Part shown: piece after piece, positions 13,842-21,095 of the stretch
Layout of the letters: every line of letters starts with the position of its first letter
Position numbering within the stretch: the first letter of the stretch is position 1
Source of the DNA: Microbacteriaceae bacterium
GTDB lineage: Bacteria; Actinomycetota; Actinomycetes; Actinomycetales; Microbacteriaceae
Direction of reading: 5' to 3'
NCBI GenBank assembly: GCA_029979375.1
Contig: JAPOHQ010000008.1
Span: 1 to 25,811, forward strand
Length of the DNA stretch: 25,811 nt
Notes under the pieces: generated by a model
The model's input: only the letters and a program-made list of their open reading frames with translations
Told to the model about the DNA's origin: nothing
The model's database searches: none
Made by a program: the position numbers and the translations under genes

Positions 13842-14390
13842 ATGCGCCGAATCGCTGTCCTGACAGTCCTTCTTATGCTGAGCGGTTGCGCTGCGGCCCC
13901 CGAGCAGGTTGAGCAGACTACTTCGCAAGCTACAACCGAGCCTGCTGCCCAAGAGACGAGCACTGCAACCGACGCACAGACCGAGGAGGAACCGGAGGCA
14001 AGCGCGGAGCCGGCACCTGAAGCTGAAGAGGCATCCGTCGAGCCAGAACCCGAGGAAACGGCCGTGCAGGCTCAAGCTGATGAAAGTTCGGAAGCGAGCG
14101 AGGGGGCCAATGAGAGCCCCAGCCCAGAACCTGAGCCTGCAGAGAGCGCTGCTGCGCAGACCTACACTCTGGCCGATGTTGCCCTGCGCTCGAGCGCGGA
14201 CGAGTGCTGGGTTGCCATCGATGGTGCCGTCTACGACCTCACAGCCTGGGCCCGATCCCACCCCGGTGGCAGGGCGGCCATTCTTGGCCTCTGCGGGACC
14301 GACGGGACAGCTGAGTTCCTAGGGCAGCATGGCGGCCAGGCTAGGCCGTCGATGACCCTCGATGAGTATTACCTCGCCCCTCTTGGCTAG
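13842..14390 (+). CDS. Lipoprotein with acidic linker and C-terminal cytochrome b5-like heme domain
   Basis: Predicted exported lipoprotein of 182 residues. The N-terminus MRRIAVLTVLLMLSGC is a lipoprotein signal with lipidated C16. Residues 17-106 form a low-complexity linker rich in Glu, Ala, Pro, Ser and Gln. Residues 107-182 resemble a cytochrome b5-like heme/steroid-binding domain: YTLADVA, VAIDGAVYDLTAW, HPGG at 140-143 (H140 first axial ligand) and GQHGG with H163 as probable second ligand. C122 and C151 could form a disulfide outside the membrane. A role in extracytoplasmic electron transfer or heme or ligand binding is likely but not shown. It follows EamA by 36 bp. The strong base-composition bias of the linker also creates a spurious antisense frame. 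Confidence 0.83.
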   Translation: MRRIAVLTVLLMLSGCAAAPEQVEQTTSQATTEPAAQETSTATDAQTEEEPEASAEPAPEAEEASVEPEPEETAVQAQADESSEASEGANESPSPEPEPAESAAAQTYTLADVALRSSADECWVAIDGAVYDLTAWARSHPGGRAAILGLCGTDGTAEFLGQHGGQARPSMTLDEYYLAPLG

Positions 14391-14396
14391 GGCGCA

Positions 14397-14438
14397 ACTT
14401 TATAAAGTGAATTTTCCCAAGTGAACTCACGGTGAACT
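14397..14438 (+). repeat. Palindrome plus GTGAA direct repeats upstream of the 125-aa gene
   Basis: ACTTTATAAAGT (14397-14408) is a perfect 12-bp palindrome. It is followed by three GTGAA repeats at 14407, 14421 and 14432; the last two are GTGAACT copies 11 bp apart, one helical turn. They lie just upstream of the TAGAAT -10 and may bind a regulator. Confidence 0.4.
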
Positions 14439-14450
14439 ATCGATGCTAAA

Positions 14451-14465
14451 TAGAATTTCAAGGCT
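14451..14465 (+). promoter_or_regulatory. -10 TAGAAT of the 125-aa hypothetical gene
   Basis: TAGAAT (14451-14456) lies nine bases before ATG 14466, so the leader would be only two to three bases. Identical hexamer to ispH and sigR. Confidence 0.5.
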
Positions 14466-14843
14466 ATGAGCCTTGCAAAGAAGATGTATCTGGAAGCTGC
14501 AAAGCAGGTGCCGTGCGTGAACCTACCTGGCGATGTCGACCTTGGAGATATTCACCCCTGGGGCGTCGATATGGACCAGGCCAAGAAGATGGTGAAAGAG
14601 AATCAATCACCTGCCATGTTCGTCTTCGTGGAGAACTCGAAGCAGCTTGAGAAACTAACCAAGAAGCTCTCCGGGCTCTGGGAGGAGAAGGTCACCTTCT
14701 GGCTCTTCTATCCCAAGAAGCCTCACCTTGGAACCGACCTCAGCCGCGACGAAACCTGGAAACTGATGCAGAAGCAGGGCATGAAGGGAACCCGACAGGT
14801 CGGGGTCGACAGCCTCTGGAGCTGCATGTATTTCAAGGCCTAG
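14466..14843 (+). CDS. Hypothetical 125-aa soluble protein
   Basis: I do not recognise this family with confidence. The product is a lysine-rich cytoplasmic protein with no signal peptide or membrane helix. It reads as a small alpha/beta domain: PAMFVFVENSKQLEKLTKKL (about 49-68), then KVTFWLFYPKKPHLGTDLSR (about 76-95) and a helix ending in VDSLWSCMYFK. The 'strand - LFYPK - helix - ThR - W' layout loosely recalls the actinobacterial DUF3052 group, but I cannot confirm this. Two cysteines (about C17 and C120) are present. Codon use looks like the neighbours, and the TAGAAT box plus ATG support a real gene. Its stop shares the bases CTAG with the cysE stop on the other strand. Confidence 0.75.
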   Translation: MSLAKKMYLEAAKQVPCVNLPGDVDLGDIHPWGVDMDQAKKMVKENQSPAMFVFVENSKQLEKLTKKLSGLWEEKVTFWLFYPKKPHLGTDLSRDETWKLMQKQGMKGTRQVGVDSLWSCMYFKA

Positions 14844-15370
14844 ATCAGGTAGTGATCTTCGCTAATTGAATTGATAAGCCGCGCATTCACACCAACCGCA
14901 ACCGTACCGGCAGGCATGTTCTTGGTTACTACGGCATTGGCTCCAACCGCGCAGTCATCGCCGATTGTGATGTTTCCAATCAGCTTTGCACCGGCACCAA
15001 TGATCACTCTGTTGCCGACCGTGGGGTGACGCTTGATCGGGTCGAGGGTCTTTCCGCCTAGGGTTACCCCGTGGTAGATCAGCACGTCATCGCCGATCTC
15101 GGCGGTCTCGCCGATGACAACACCGGTTCCGTGATCAATCACAAAGCGTCTGCCGATTTTTGCGCCGGGGTGAATCTCGATGCCCGAAAAGAACTTCGCG
15201 TAGTTCGAGAGCATTCGCGACAGAACCCTGCGCCGCGCCTTCCAGAGCAGATGAGCGATGCGATAGACCCAGATTGCGTGCAGACCGGGCGAAGTCCAAA
15301 ACAGCTCAAACCCTGTCTTGGTCGCGGGGTCGCGGTCTAGCCCGGCCCTGATGTCTTCGAAGATTCTCAA
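14840..15370 (-). CDS. cysE: Serine O-acetyltransferase
   Basis: Acetylates L-serine with acetyl-CoA to give O-acetylserine, the substrate of CysK. The 176-residue product is the short bacterial form: an N-terminal helical part (HAIWVYRIAHLLW at 31-43) and a left-handed beta-helix of hexapeptide repeats from about 65 to 160. IDHGTGVVIGETA with H80 and YHGVTLGGKT with H100 carry the active-site histidines. The TTG at 15370 overlaps the cysK stop as TTGA; the ribosome site is weak, so coupled translation from cysK is likely. It converges with the 125-residue gene through a shared CTAG. Confidence 0.94.
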   Translation of the reverse strand: MRIFEDIRAGLDRDPATKTGFELFWTSPGLHAIWVYRIAHLLWKARRRVLSRMLSNYAKFFSGIEIHPGAKIGRRFVIDHGTGVVIGETAEIGDDVLIYHGVTLGGKTLDPIKRHPTVGNRVIIGAGAKLIGNITIGDDCAVGANAVVTKNMPAGTVAVGVNARLINSISEDHYLI

Positions 15371-16317
15371 TTTTTCTGCTGGTATTCCTCTTGCAAATCG
15401 CGGTAGAGAGTCGAGGAGACGTAGCGCTCACCAAAGCTCGGGACGATGACCACAATCACCTGTCCCTCGTGCTCAGGGCGGTGCGCGACCTCCCTTGCGG
15501 CCCAGAGCGCAGCACCCGAAGAGATTCCCGCGAGGATACCCTCCTCGGCAGCAGCCCTGCGGGCAAACTCGAAGGCGACCTGGTTTGGGGCGCTGATGAC
15601 CTCGTCATAGCTGGAGGTGTCAAGAATTGGCGGAATGAAGTTCGGTCCGATGCCCGCCAGCGGGTGACCTGCGGCCTCACCACCGGTCAGCAGCGGAGAT
15701 GCCGCTGGCTGCACGACATAGGACTTCAGGTCCGGATTAAGTTCTTTCAGGCGGAGGCTGGTTCCGGTGATGGTGCCACCGGTCCCACTTCCGGCGACGA
15801 AGGCTGCAATCTTGCCATCGGTGTCTGACCAAATCTCTTCTGCGGTTGTTTCACGATGAATCTTTGGTCCGGCCGCGTTCTCAAACTGGCGCACCAGGAT
15901 TGCTCCCTCGATGTTTGCACCCAGCTCTTCCGCCTTGGCAACCGAGCCCTTCATGCCCTCGGCTGCCGGGGTCAGCACGAGCTCTGCGCCGTAGGCGCGA
16001 ATCAGAATCTTGCGCTCCAGAGACATCGAGTCCGGCATCACGATGATGGTTCGGTAGCCCCTGGCTGCCCCCACCATCGCGAGAGATATGCCGGTATTAC
16101 CGCTGGTTGCCTCGATAATCGTTCCACCCGGCTTGAGCTCGCCAGAGGCCTCAGCCTCGTTGATCATGGCGATGCCGAGGCGATCTTTGACTGAGCTGGA
16201 GGGGTTATAGAACTCGAGCTTCGCGTAGACGTCGGCCTTAGCGCCGTCGGTTATCCGGTTCAGCTTCACGAGCGGGGTGTTGCCAAACACCTCGCTGATG
16301 TTGTTGTAGACGCGCAC
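15367..16317 (-). CDS. cysK: Cysteine synthase A (O-acetylserine sulfhydrylase)
   Basis: PLP enzyme making L-cysteine from O-acetylserine and sulfide. From GTG 16317 the product is 316 residues. It has NPSSSVKDRLG with the PLP lysine K44, EATSGNTGISLAM for substrate and phosphate binding, GSGTGGTITG as the PLP phosphate loop, and ISSGAALWAA near the C-terminus. A TTG at 16335 would add six residues; I prefer GTG because GGAG is four bases upstream and MRVYNNISEVFGNTPL matches the family N-terminus. It is transcribed ahead of cysE as a two-gene cysteine operon. Confidence 0.96.
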   Translation of the reverse strand: MRVYNNISEVFGNTPLVKLNRITDGAKADVYAKLEFYNPSSSVKDRLGIAMINEAEASGELKPGGTIIEATSGNTGISLAMVGAARGYRTIIVMPDSMSLERKILIRAYGAELVLTPAAEGMKGSVAKAEELGANIEGAILVRQFENAAGPKIHRETTAEEIWSDTDGKIAAFVAGSGTGGTITGTSLRLKELNPDLKSYVVQPAASPLLTGGEAAGHPLAGIGPNFIPPILDTSSYDEVISAPNQVAFEFARRAAAEEGILAGISSGAALWAAREVAHRPEHEGQVIVVIVPSFGERYVSSTLYRDLQEEYQQKN

Positions 16318-16345
16318 AGTTCTCCGTATCTCCAAGGCCCCCGTA

Positions 16346-16351
16346 AGTGTA
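16346..16351 (-). promoter_or_regulatory. Likely -10 of cysK-cysE
   Basis: Minus-strand TACACT (16351-16346) would start transcription near 16339, giving a leader of about 22 nt that holds the GGAG ribosome site. No convincing -35 is visible. Confidence 0.4.
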
Positions 16352-16380
16352 ACTAGCAGGTTTCGAAATGCTTCCTTGAA

Positions 16381-16451
16381 TTACCTCTTGTTACCTAGGC
16401 GGGGTGTCTCAAACCCCTAACGATGATGCTGACCTATTCTTTGGAACCGTC
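16381..16451 (+). promoter_or_regulatory. Upstream region of the small lipoprotein gene
   Basis: Contains tandem TTACCT copies at 16381 and 16391 (10-bp period) and a short hairpin GGGGT-N7-ACCCC (16401-16417). A -10 candidate TATTCT lies at 16435-16440, and GGAA five bases before ATG 16452 is the ribosome site. The roles of the repeats are unknown. Confidence 0.35.
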
Positions 16452-16805
16452 ATGAAGAAACTTGCCCTGCTGGCGCTTGTCTTGCCCCTAACCGCCTGCT
16501 CTCCTGTCGAGGTTGCGGCAACTGCGGCGGATGCAGCGGCCTGCAAGGCCCTGACCTCGACTCTCGATGGCCTTTCGGATGCCTATCAAAAGGGCCTAGT
16601 GGACTCTGGAGTCTTGGAAAGGGTGGACGAGCTTGTCGGCGACCAGCTCGACAATCTGCTCTCCTCAGAGCTCGCTGGAGACCTTGGCGAGCTAACGGCT
16701 GCGCTGGGTGAAAGCGAGACCGCGGAGGGTGCTCAACAGCGCCTCGATGATGCAATTAGTTCGATTACTCAGCGGTGTGCCAAGGTTGGGGTTCGCCTCG
16801 ACTAG
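16452..16805 (+). CDS. Small putative lipoprotein, function unknown
   Basis: I do not recognise a family. The 117-residue product has a clear lipoprotein signal, MKKLALLALVLPLTAC, with lipobox LTAC and C16 as the lipid site. The mature part is alpha-helical and acidic (leucine, aspartate and glutamate rich), with one Cys near residue 28 and one near the C-terminus that might pair. ATG 16452 is chosen over an in-frame GTG at 16404 because the longer form would put 16 polar residues before the signal peptide, and because GGAA precedes the ATG. It stands between divergent cysK and the convergent MFS gene, with which it shares CTAG as both stop codons. Confidence 0.75.
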   Translation: MKKLALLALVLPLTACSPVEVAATAADAAACKALTSTLDGLSDAYQKGLVDSGVLERVDELVGDQLDNLLSSELAGDLGELTAALGESETAEGAQQRLDDAISSITQRCAKVGVRLD

Positions 16806-17980
16806 CTGATCTCGTCGTCGACGAGATGGTTCTTCTGCAGTTGCAGACCTGCGAGGGCGCTGAGTGCCGCAACGCCGAACAGCATCCAGAGCGCAACCTC
16901 CCAGCCTCCTGTGAGCTCACGCGAAATGCCAACGGCCATCACCATGATCGTCGCCAGGCTGTAGCTCAGCCCCTGCCCAAAGGCGCTGACCGCCAAGACC
17001 GTTGAGCGCTCCCTGGCTCTGAGGTTGTAGAGGGTAAGAGCGAGCGGGAACATGGTTGGCCCGAGGCCCAAAAAGACCACCCAGAGCCAGAGCAGTTCGC
17101 TCCCTGCCAAGAGCAGACCCAGGCTTCCGATAACACCCATTGCCGCGCTGAAATAAACGATCCAGGCCTGAAGCGCAGGTTTACGCTGGGCCAGCACCGG
17201 GACAATCAGGGAAACCGGAAGCCCCATGATGGCAAACAGAGCCAACAGCGCACCACCCTGAAACTGGCTTACGGCATTGTGCTCAATCAAGAGAAGCGGC
17301 AGCCAGGCGAAAGAGACATAGCCGAAGACACTGGTCATACCCTGGATTCCACCGATTGCGATTGCCGTGGGGGAGCGCCAGATGGCTTTTCGACTGCTCC
17401 CTTGGGTTTCAATCTCAGGTGTGGACCCACCCCTGAGTGGTAGGAGTGGAATCAAGGTAAGGGCAGCCATGATCGCCCACTGACCAAGCGAGGGTCGCCA
17501 ACCAAAGACTTCCGCCACCGGGACCGCGAAGAGCGATCCCGCGGTTGCCGAAATCGAGGTGAGGGTTATGTAGATTGCGGATATCAAGCCAATCCGATTC
17601 GGAAAGTACTTTCGAACCATCACCGGCAGCAAGACATTGCCAATACCCATCGCCAACAGGCTCAGCATCGACCCAACGAACAGCGAGGTTGAGTCCCAGG
17701 CGAGTGCTCGGAACAGGTGGCCAGAGACTATGGCAACCACGACGACGACCAGAGTTATCTCAACTCCGTACTTCTTGGCAGGCCTGTAGGCCAGCGAGGT
17801 CGCTAAGGCAAAGGAAAGCGGTGCTGCAATGCCGAGAAGCCCAATGGTCACGATCGGAAGCGCAATCTCCTGCTGAATGAAGCCCACAACCGGCGACAGC
17901 GATGAGACAGCGGTTCTAAGGTTTAGGGCTAGTAGGGCGATCGCAAGAAGTGCCAGCACCTTCTGGCTGCGTTCTTGCAC
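16802..17980 (-). CDS. MFS transporter, CynX/NimT-like
   Basis: Twelve-helix major-facilitator protein of 392 residues. The N-terminal helix LLALNLRTAVSSLSPVVGF is typical of the CynX/NimT (cyanate or 2-nitroimidazole type) branch. Other marks include GNVLLPVMVRKYFPNRIGLISAIY in the first half and FLGLGPTMFPLALTLYNLRARERS in the second. Substrate unknown. GTG 17980 is one base after the hisN stop, so it is the last gene of the aroA-rsgA-hisN run and is probably coupled to hisN. Its TAG stop lies in the same CTAG as the stop of the convergent lipoprotein gene. Confidence 0.9.
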   Translation of the reverse strand: MQERSQKVLALLAIALLALNLRTAVSSLSPVVGFIQQEIALPIVTIGLLGIAAPLSFALATSLAYRPAKKYGVEITLVVVVVAIVSGHLFRALAWDSTSLFVGSMLSLLAMGIGNVLLPVMVRKYFPNRIGLISAIYITLTSISATAGSLFAVPVAEVFGWRPSLGQWAIMAALTLIPLLPLRGGSTPEIETQGSSRKAIWRSPTAIAIGGIQGMTSVFGYVSFAWLPLLLIEHNAVSQFQGGALLALFAIMGLPVSLIVPVLAQRKPALQAWIVYFSAAMGVIGSLGLLLAGSELLWLWVVFLGLGPTMFPLALTLYNLRARERSTVLAVSAFGQGLSYSLATIMVMAVGISRELTGGWEVALWMLFGVAALSALAGLQLQKNHLVDDEIS

Positions 17981-17981
17981 C

Positions 17982-18749
17982 TCAGCTCAACTCTTTGAGG
18001 TATTGATCGTGCAGCAGCGAGTTGGTAGCCAGAACGGCAGATGTGGAGTCGTCGAGCTCTCCGTCCAGGCCGGTGAAGCGGCCACCAGCCTCCCTAACAA
18101 TCGGCACAAGAGCGGCAATGTCATAGAGCTTGAGATCTGGTTCTGAGGCGGCCTCAATCAATCCCTCTGCGACATACATGTAGCTCAAGAAGTCGCCAAA
18201 GGCTCTGATGCGCCAGACCTTCTTTGCAAGCTGGGCGATCCTGTCCTCGCGGCCAAACTGTTGCCATTGGCCAATGGAGTTGTAGGAAAAATAAGAGTCT
18301 TCAAGAGTCGCAACTCCTGAGACCCGGCACCTTCTGATTGCGCTGTCGACATCTTTGGTCCAGGCACCCTCTCCTGCCTCGGCCCACCAGCGCCTGCCGA
18401 GGGCCGGTGCTGAGACCACAGAGGCAACTAGCTCGCCATTTACCCTCAGCGCTATCAGGGTTGCCCAGATTGGCAGTCCCCGGAGGAAGTTTGCGGTGCC
18501 ATCGATTGGATCGATGATCCACTCCCGAGCCGCTGCCTCTCCTGCGCCAAATTCTTCGCCAATTACCGAGTCTCCTGGGAGGTGCTCGGCGATCAGCTCT
18601 CGAATCCGCTCCTCGACCCGCTGGTCGGCATCGGTTACTGGGGTGCGATCTGGTTTTTTCTCAATTCGCAAATCCTGCGACCTGAAGCGGGCAAGCGAAA
18701 TCTCGTCTGCGGCATCGGCAAGCAGTTGGGCTAGTTCCAGGTCCTCCAT
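17982..18749 (-). CDS. hisN: Histidinol-phosphatase (inositol monophosphatase family)
   Basis: Mg-dependent phosphatase that removes phosphate from histidinol phosphate in histidine synthesis in actinobacteria. The 255 residues show the metal-binding GEE motif near 65, WIIDPIDGTANFLRGLPIWATLIAL for the core DPxDGT site, WRIRAFGDFLSYMYVAEG and EPDLKLYDIAALVPIVREAGG for the remaining ligand. The RAFGDF and LYD-AAL wording is closer to HisN than to general inositol phosphatases. ATG 18749 overlaps the rsgA stop by one base (TAATG) and is preferred over TTG 18758. It is followed by the MFS gene after one base. Confidence 0.9.
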   Translation of the reverse strand: MEDLELAQLLADAADEISLARFRSQDLRIEKKPDRTPVTDADQRVEERIRELIAEHLPGDSVIGEEFGAGEAAAREWIIDPIDGTANFLRGLPIWATLIALRVNGELVASVVSAPALGRRWWAEAGEGAWTKDVDSAIRRCRVSGVATLEDSYFSYNSIGQWQQFGREDRIAQLAKKVWRIRAFGDFLSYMYVAEGLIEAASEPDLKLYDIAALVPIVREAGGRFTGLDGELDDSTSAVLATNSLLHDQYLKELS

Positions 18750-19756
18750 TACTGCCAATCTACCGATGAAAGCGATGCCACCAGGCGACGGAAGCTATCG
18801 AGGCGCAACTCAGAGACTTCCTCTCCTACGGCGGCGTCCAGTTCGCAGTCTGGCGAATCTGCTGAGTGCGCGCAGTCCCTTGGGCAACGCTTTGCCACCT
18901 CGTCCAGGTCTCCAAAGCTGCGCAGAATATTTCCCGCGGTTATGCCGCTTATTCCAAAGCTCCTCACACCCGGGGTGTCGATGATCCAGCCACTGTTGAA
19001 CTCGATCGCGACTGCCGAGGAGGAGGTGTGCTTTCCCTTGCCCGTGCTCTCGTTTACCTTTCCAACCGAGCGCTCAGAGCCAGTGAGAGAGTTGATAAGG
19101 GTCGATTTTCCGACACCTGAGTGACCTACGAAAACGCTGGTCTTGCCCGCCAGCAATTCTTGGAGCTTGGTGAGCTCCGGGCGGCCTTTTTGAGTCTTGA
19201 TGATCTCCAGGTCCAGCCCCTCGAAGTTGGCCGTGAACTCTTGCGGATCGCCCTGGTCGCATTTTGTGATGACCAGGATCGGTTTCAGACCGGCGTTGTA
19301 GGCCGCCACCAGGTAGCGGTCGACGAGTCTGGGCCTCGGCTCTGGATTCCGCGATGCCATCACAATGACGAGCTGATCGGCGTTAGCGACAATCAGCTGT
19401 TCCTGCTCCTCGCCATCCTCGGCGGCCCGGGTTAGCAGCGTTTTACGCTCGTCGATGGCAACGATTCTGGCGAGAGTTCCCTTCTCGCCGGTGACATCTC
19501 CGTCTAGGGCAACTCGGTCACCGGTAACGCAGCCGTCTTTGCGAAGCTCCTTGGCAAGGGTTGCCGTGACCTCAACCCCTGCGTCCGTGAGCACTCGATA
19601 GCGGGCTAGGTGGACCTCAAGGACCATGCCGCGCGGAGCTTTATCGAAATTCGGACGACGCTTGGTCCTAGGTCTTGAACCCTTCGGGTTTGGCCTGATG
19701 CGGACATCGTCCTCATCGAGGTCGTTAGTAAAGTCGCCGTCTGTGAGCCAGCTCAA
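18749..19756 (-). CDS. rsgA: Ribosome small subunit-dependent GTPase RsgA
   Basis: Circularly permuted GTPase acting in late 30S maturation. Counting from TTG 19756 (335 residues), the motif order is permuted as expected: G4 TKCD at 164-167, G1 GHSGVGKST at 211-219, G3 DTPG at 260-263, with an N-terminal OB domain (about 44-110) and a C-terminal zinc knuckle C291-C295-H297-C304. A GTG at 19780 is possible. I prefer the TTG since GGAGA is four bases upstream, it overlaps the aroA stop as TTGA, and the protein then starts close to the conserved DEDDVRIRPNPKGSRPRTKRRP segment. Confidence 0.93.
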   Translation of the reverse strand: MSWLTDGDFTNDLDEDDVRIRPNPKGSRPRTKRRPNFDKAPRGMVLEVHLARYRVLTDAGVEVTATLAKELRKDGCVTGDRVALDGDVTGEKGTLARIVAIDERKTLLTRAAEDGEEQEQLIVANADQLVIVMASRNPEPRPRLVDRYLVAAYNAGLKPILVITKCDQGDPQEFTANFEGLDLEIIKTQKGRPELTKLQELLAGKTSVFVGHSGVGKSTLINSLTGSERSVGKVNESTGKGKHTSSSAVAIEFNSGWIIDTPGVRSFGISGITAGNILRSFGDLDEVAKRCPRDCAHSADSPDCELDAAVGEEVSELRLDSFRRLVASLSSVDWQ

Positions 19757-21027
19757 TTGCTCTCCAGCATTTGCTGCCACAGGTTTGAAAACTCAGGGAG
19801 GGTCTTGGTCGTAACAGAGATATCCTCAACCTCAATATCCGGAACCGTGAGGCCAATGATGGCACCGGCGGTTGCCATGCGGTGGTCGGCATAGGTGTGC
19901 CAGAGGCCACCCTCCAGATTGGCCGGAGAGATCGCGATGCCATCCTCCAGCTCGCTGGCAAGCCCGCCGATTCCGTTGATTTCCGCAACGAGCGCGGCAA
20001 TCCGATCGGTTTCGTGACCTCGGAGGTGGGCAATGCCGGTCAGGCGACTCGGAGAATCTGCCAGGGCGGCAACCGCCGCAATGGTTGGCGTCAGCTCGCC
20101 AGCTCCGGAGAGGTCGGCATCTATGCCACGGATAATGCCCGTGCCACGAACCGTAAGTTCACCGCCGCTGTTTGTTACCTCTGCACCCATCTGCGCCAGG
20201 TAATCCTCAAAGAGCTTGCCTACCTGGGTCGTCTCGGAGGGCCAACGCGGGATGGTCACCTCGCCACCTGTTACCAGGGCAGCGGCAAGGAAGGGGCCCG
20301 CATTAGAAAGATCGGGCTCAATCACGATTTCTCGACCGGCAATCTCTCCGGCTTCGACAACCCAGTTGCTATCCCCGCGCTGTTCGACCTTCACGCCGCG
20401 AGCCCTGAGGCAGGCGATTGTCATCTCGATGTGTGGCAGCGAGGGAAGCTTGTTTCCAATGTGGTGAAGGTCCAGACCACTTTCGTAACGAGGCGCGCTC
20501 AGCAGCAGGCCAGAGACAAACTGGGAGCTTGCGGAGGCATCGATCTCAAGCCTTCCGCCGGGGATGGAGCCCTTGCCAATCAGCGTGAAGGGCAGGGCCT
20601 TGCGCTCGGCTTCTACCTCGACCCCAAGATCGGTCAGTGAGTCAATGGTGGTGATCATCGGCCTAAGCCTCGCCTGTGCGTCGCCGTCAAACTCGACTCT
20701 CCCGCTGGCAAGAGCTGCCATCGGCGGCACAAAACGCATGACTGTGCCGGCTAGGCCGCAGTCGATCTTCACCCCGCCGCTAAGGGGCCGCGGGGTAACA
20801 AGGAGGTTATGGCCCTGCCATTCGAACTCGGTTCCTAGTAGGCCGAGGGCGGAAATCATCAGCTCGGTATCTCGAGAGACCAGCGGCGAGATCAACACAG
20901 AAGGTCCGGAGGCGAGCGCTGAGAGGATCAGCTCACGATTTGTCAGCGACTTGGAGCCAGGCACCTCGACGCGCGCGCGGAACCCACCGGACTGAGGAGC
21001 GCTCCATGGCGCTGTTTGCTCTGGCAC
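19753..21027 (-). CDS. aroA: 3-phosphoshikimate 1-carboxyvinyltransferase (EPSP synthase)
   Basis: Shikimate-pathway enzyme joining shikimate 3-phosphate and PEP. The 424 residues start with VEVPGSKSLTNRELILSAL (active-site lysine in GSKSLTNR, 24-31), followed by the GLAGTVMRFVPPMAAL phosphate-binding segment, DASASSQFVSGLLLSAP, a HLRGHETDRIAAL motif and YADHRMATAGAIIGL near the C-terminus. It has the GxVxRF-like motif altered to GTVMRFV. GTG 21027 follows TATCTT plus six bases, so translation is predicted to be leaderless. It leads the coupled run aroA-rsgA-hisN-MFS and is divergent from sigR across 81 bp. Confidence 0.96.
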   Translation of the reverse strand: MPEQTAPWSAPQSGGFRARVEVPGSKSLTNRELILSALASGPSVLISPLVSRDTELMISALGLLGTEFEWQGHNLLVTPRPLSGGVKIDCGLAGTVMRFVPPMAALASGRVEFDGDAQARLRPMITTIDSLTDLGVEVEAERKALPFTLIGKGSIPGGRLEIDASASSQFVSGLLLSAPRYESGLDLHHIGNKLPSLPHIEMTIACLRARGVKVEQRGDSNWVVEAGEIAGREIVIEPDLSNAGPFLAAALVTGGEVTIPRWPSETTQVGKLFEDYLAQMGAEVTNSGGELTVRGTGIIRGIDADLSGAGELTPTIAAVAALADSPSRLTGIAHLRGHETDRIAALVAEINGIGGLASELEDGIAISPANLEGGLWHTYADHRMATAGAIIGLTVPDIEVEDISVTTKTLPEFSNLWQQMLESN

Positions 21028-21039
21028 CTAACAAAGATA
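21028..21039 (-). promoter_or_regulatory. aroA: aroA -10 element, leaderless spacing
   Basis: Minus-strand TATCTT (21039-21034), TGTTAG, then GTG at 21027. No ribosome site is visible. Probably drives the whole four-gene run. Confidence 0.5.
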
Positions 21040-21062
21040 CCCGCACCTTTCCCCGCAACCAC

Positions 21063-21080
21063 AGCTATCCCCAGATAGCT
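21063..21080 (+). repeat. Inverted repeat AGCTATC-N4-GATAGCT between aroA and sigR
   Basis: Perfect 7-bp arms with spacer CCCA, centred about halfway between the two divergent starts and overlapping the expected -35 position of the sigR promoter. Candidate operator for one or both genes. Confidence 0.55.
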
Positions 21081-21095
21081 CACCTGTAATGCGAT

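Noticed and set aside
13824..14261. 145-codon minus-strand frame over the b5 lipoprotein
   Set aside because: Arises from the biased Glu/Ala/Pro linker; its Arg/Leu/Cys-rich translation is compositional.
16404..16451. GTG 16404 as start of the small lipoprotein
   Set aside because: Would place 16 polar residues before the signal peptide; ATG 16452 has a GGAA ribosome site and gives a standard lipoprotein signal.
21028..21062. SigR-type promoter for aroA (GGAA ... GTT on the minus strand)
   Set aside because: The spacer is about 15 bp instead of 18-19, and GTT would lie only a few bases from the start codon.
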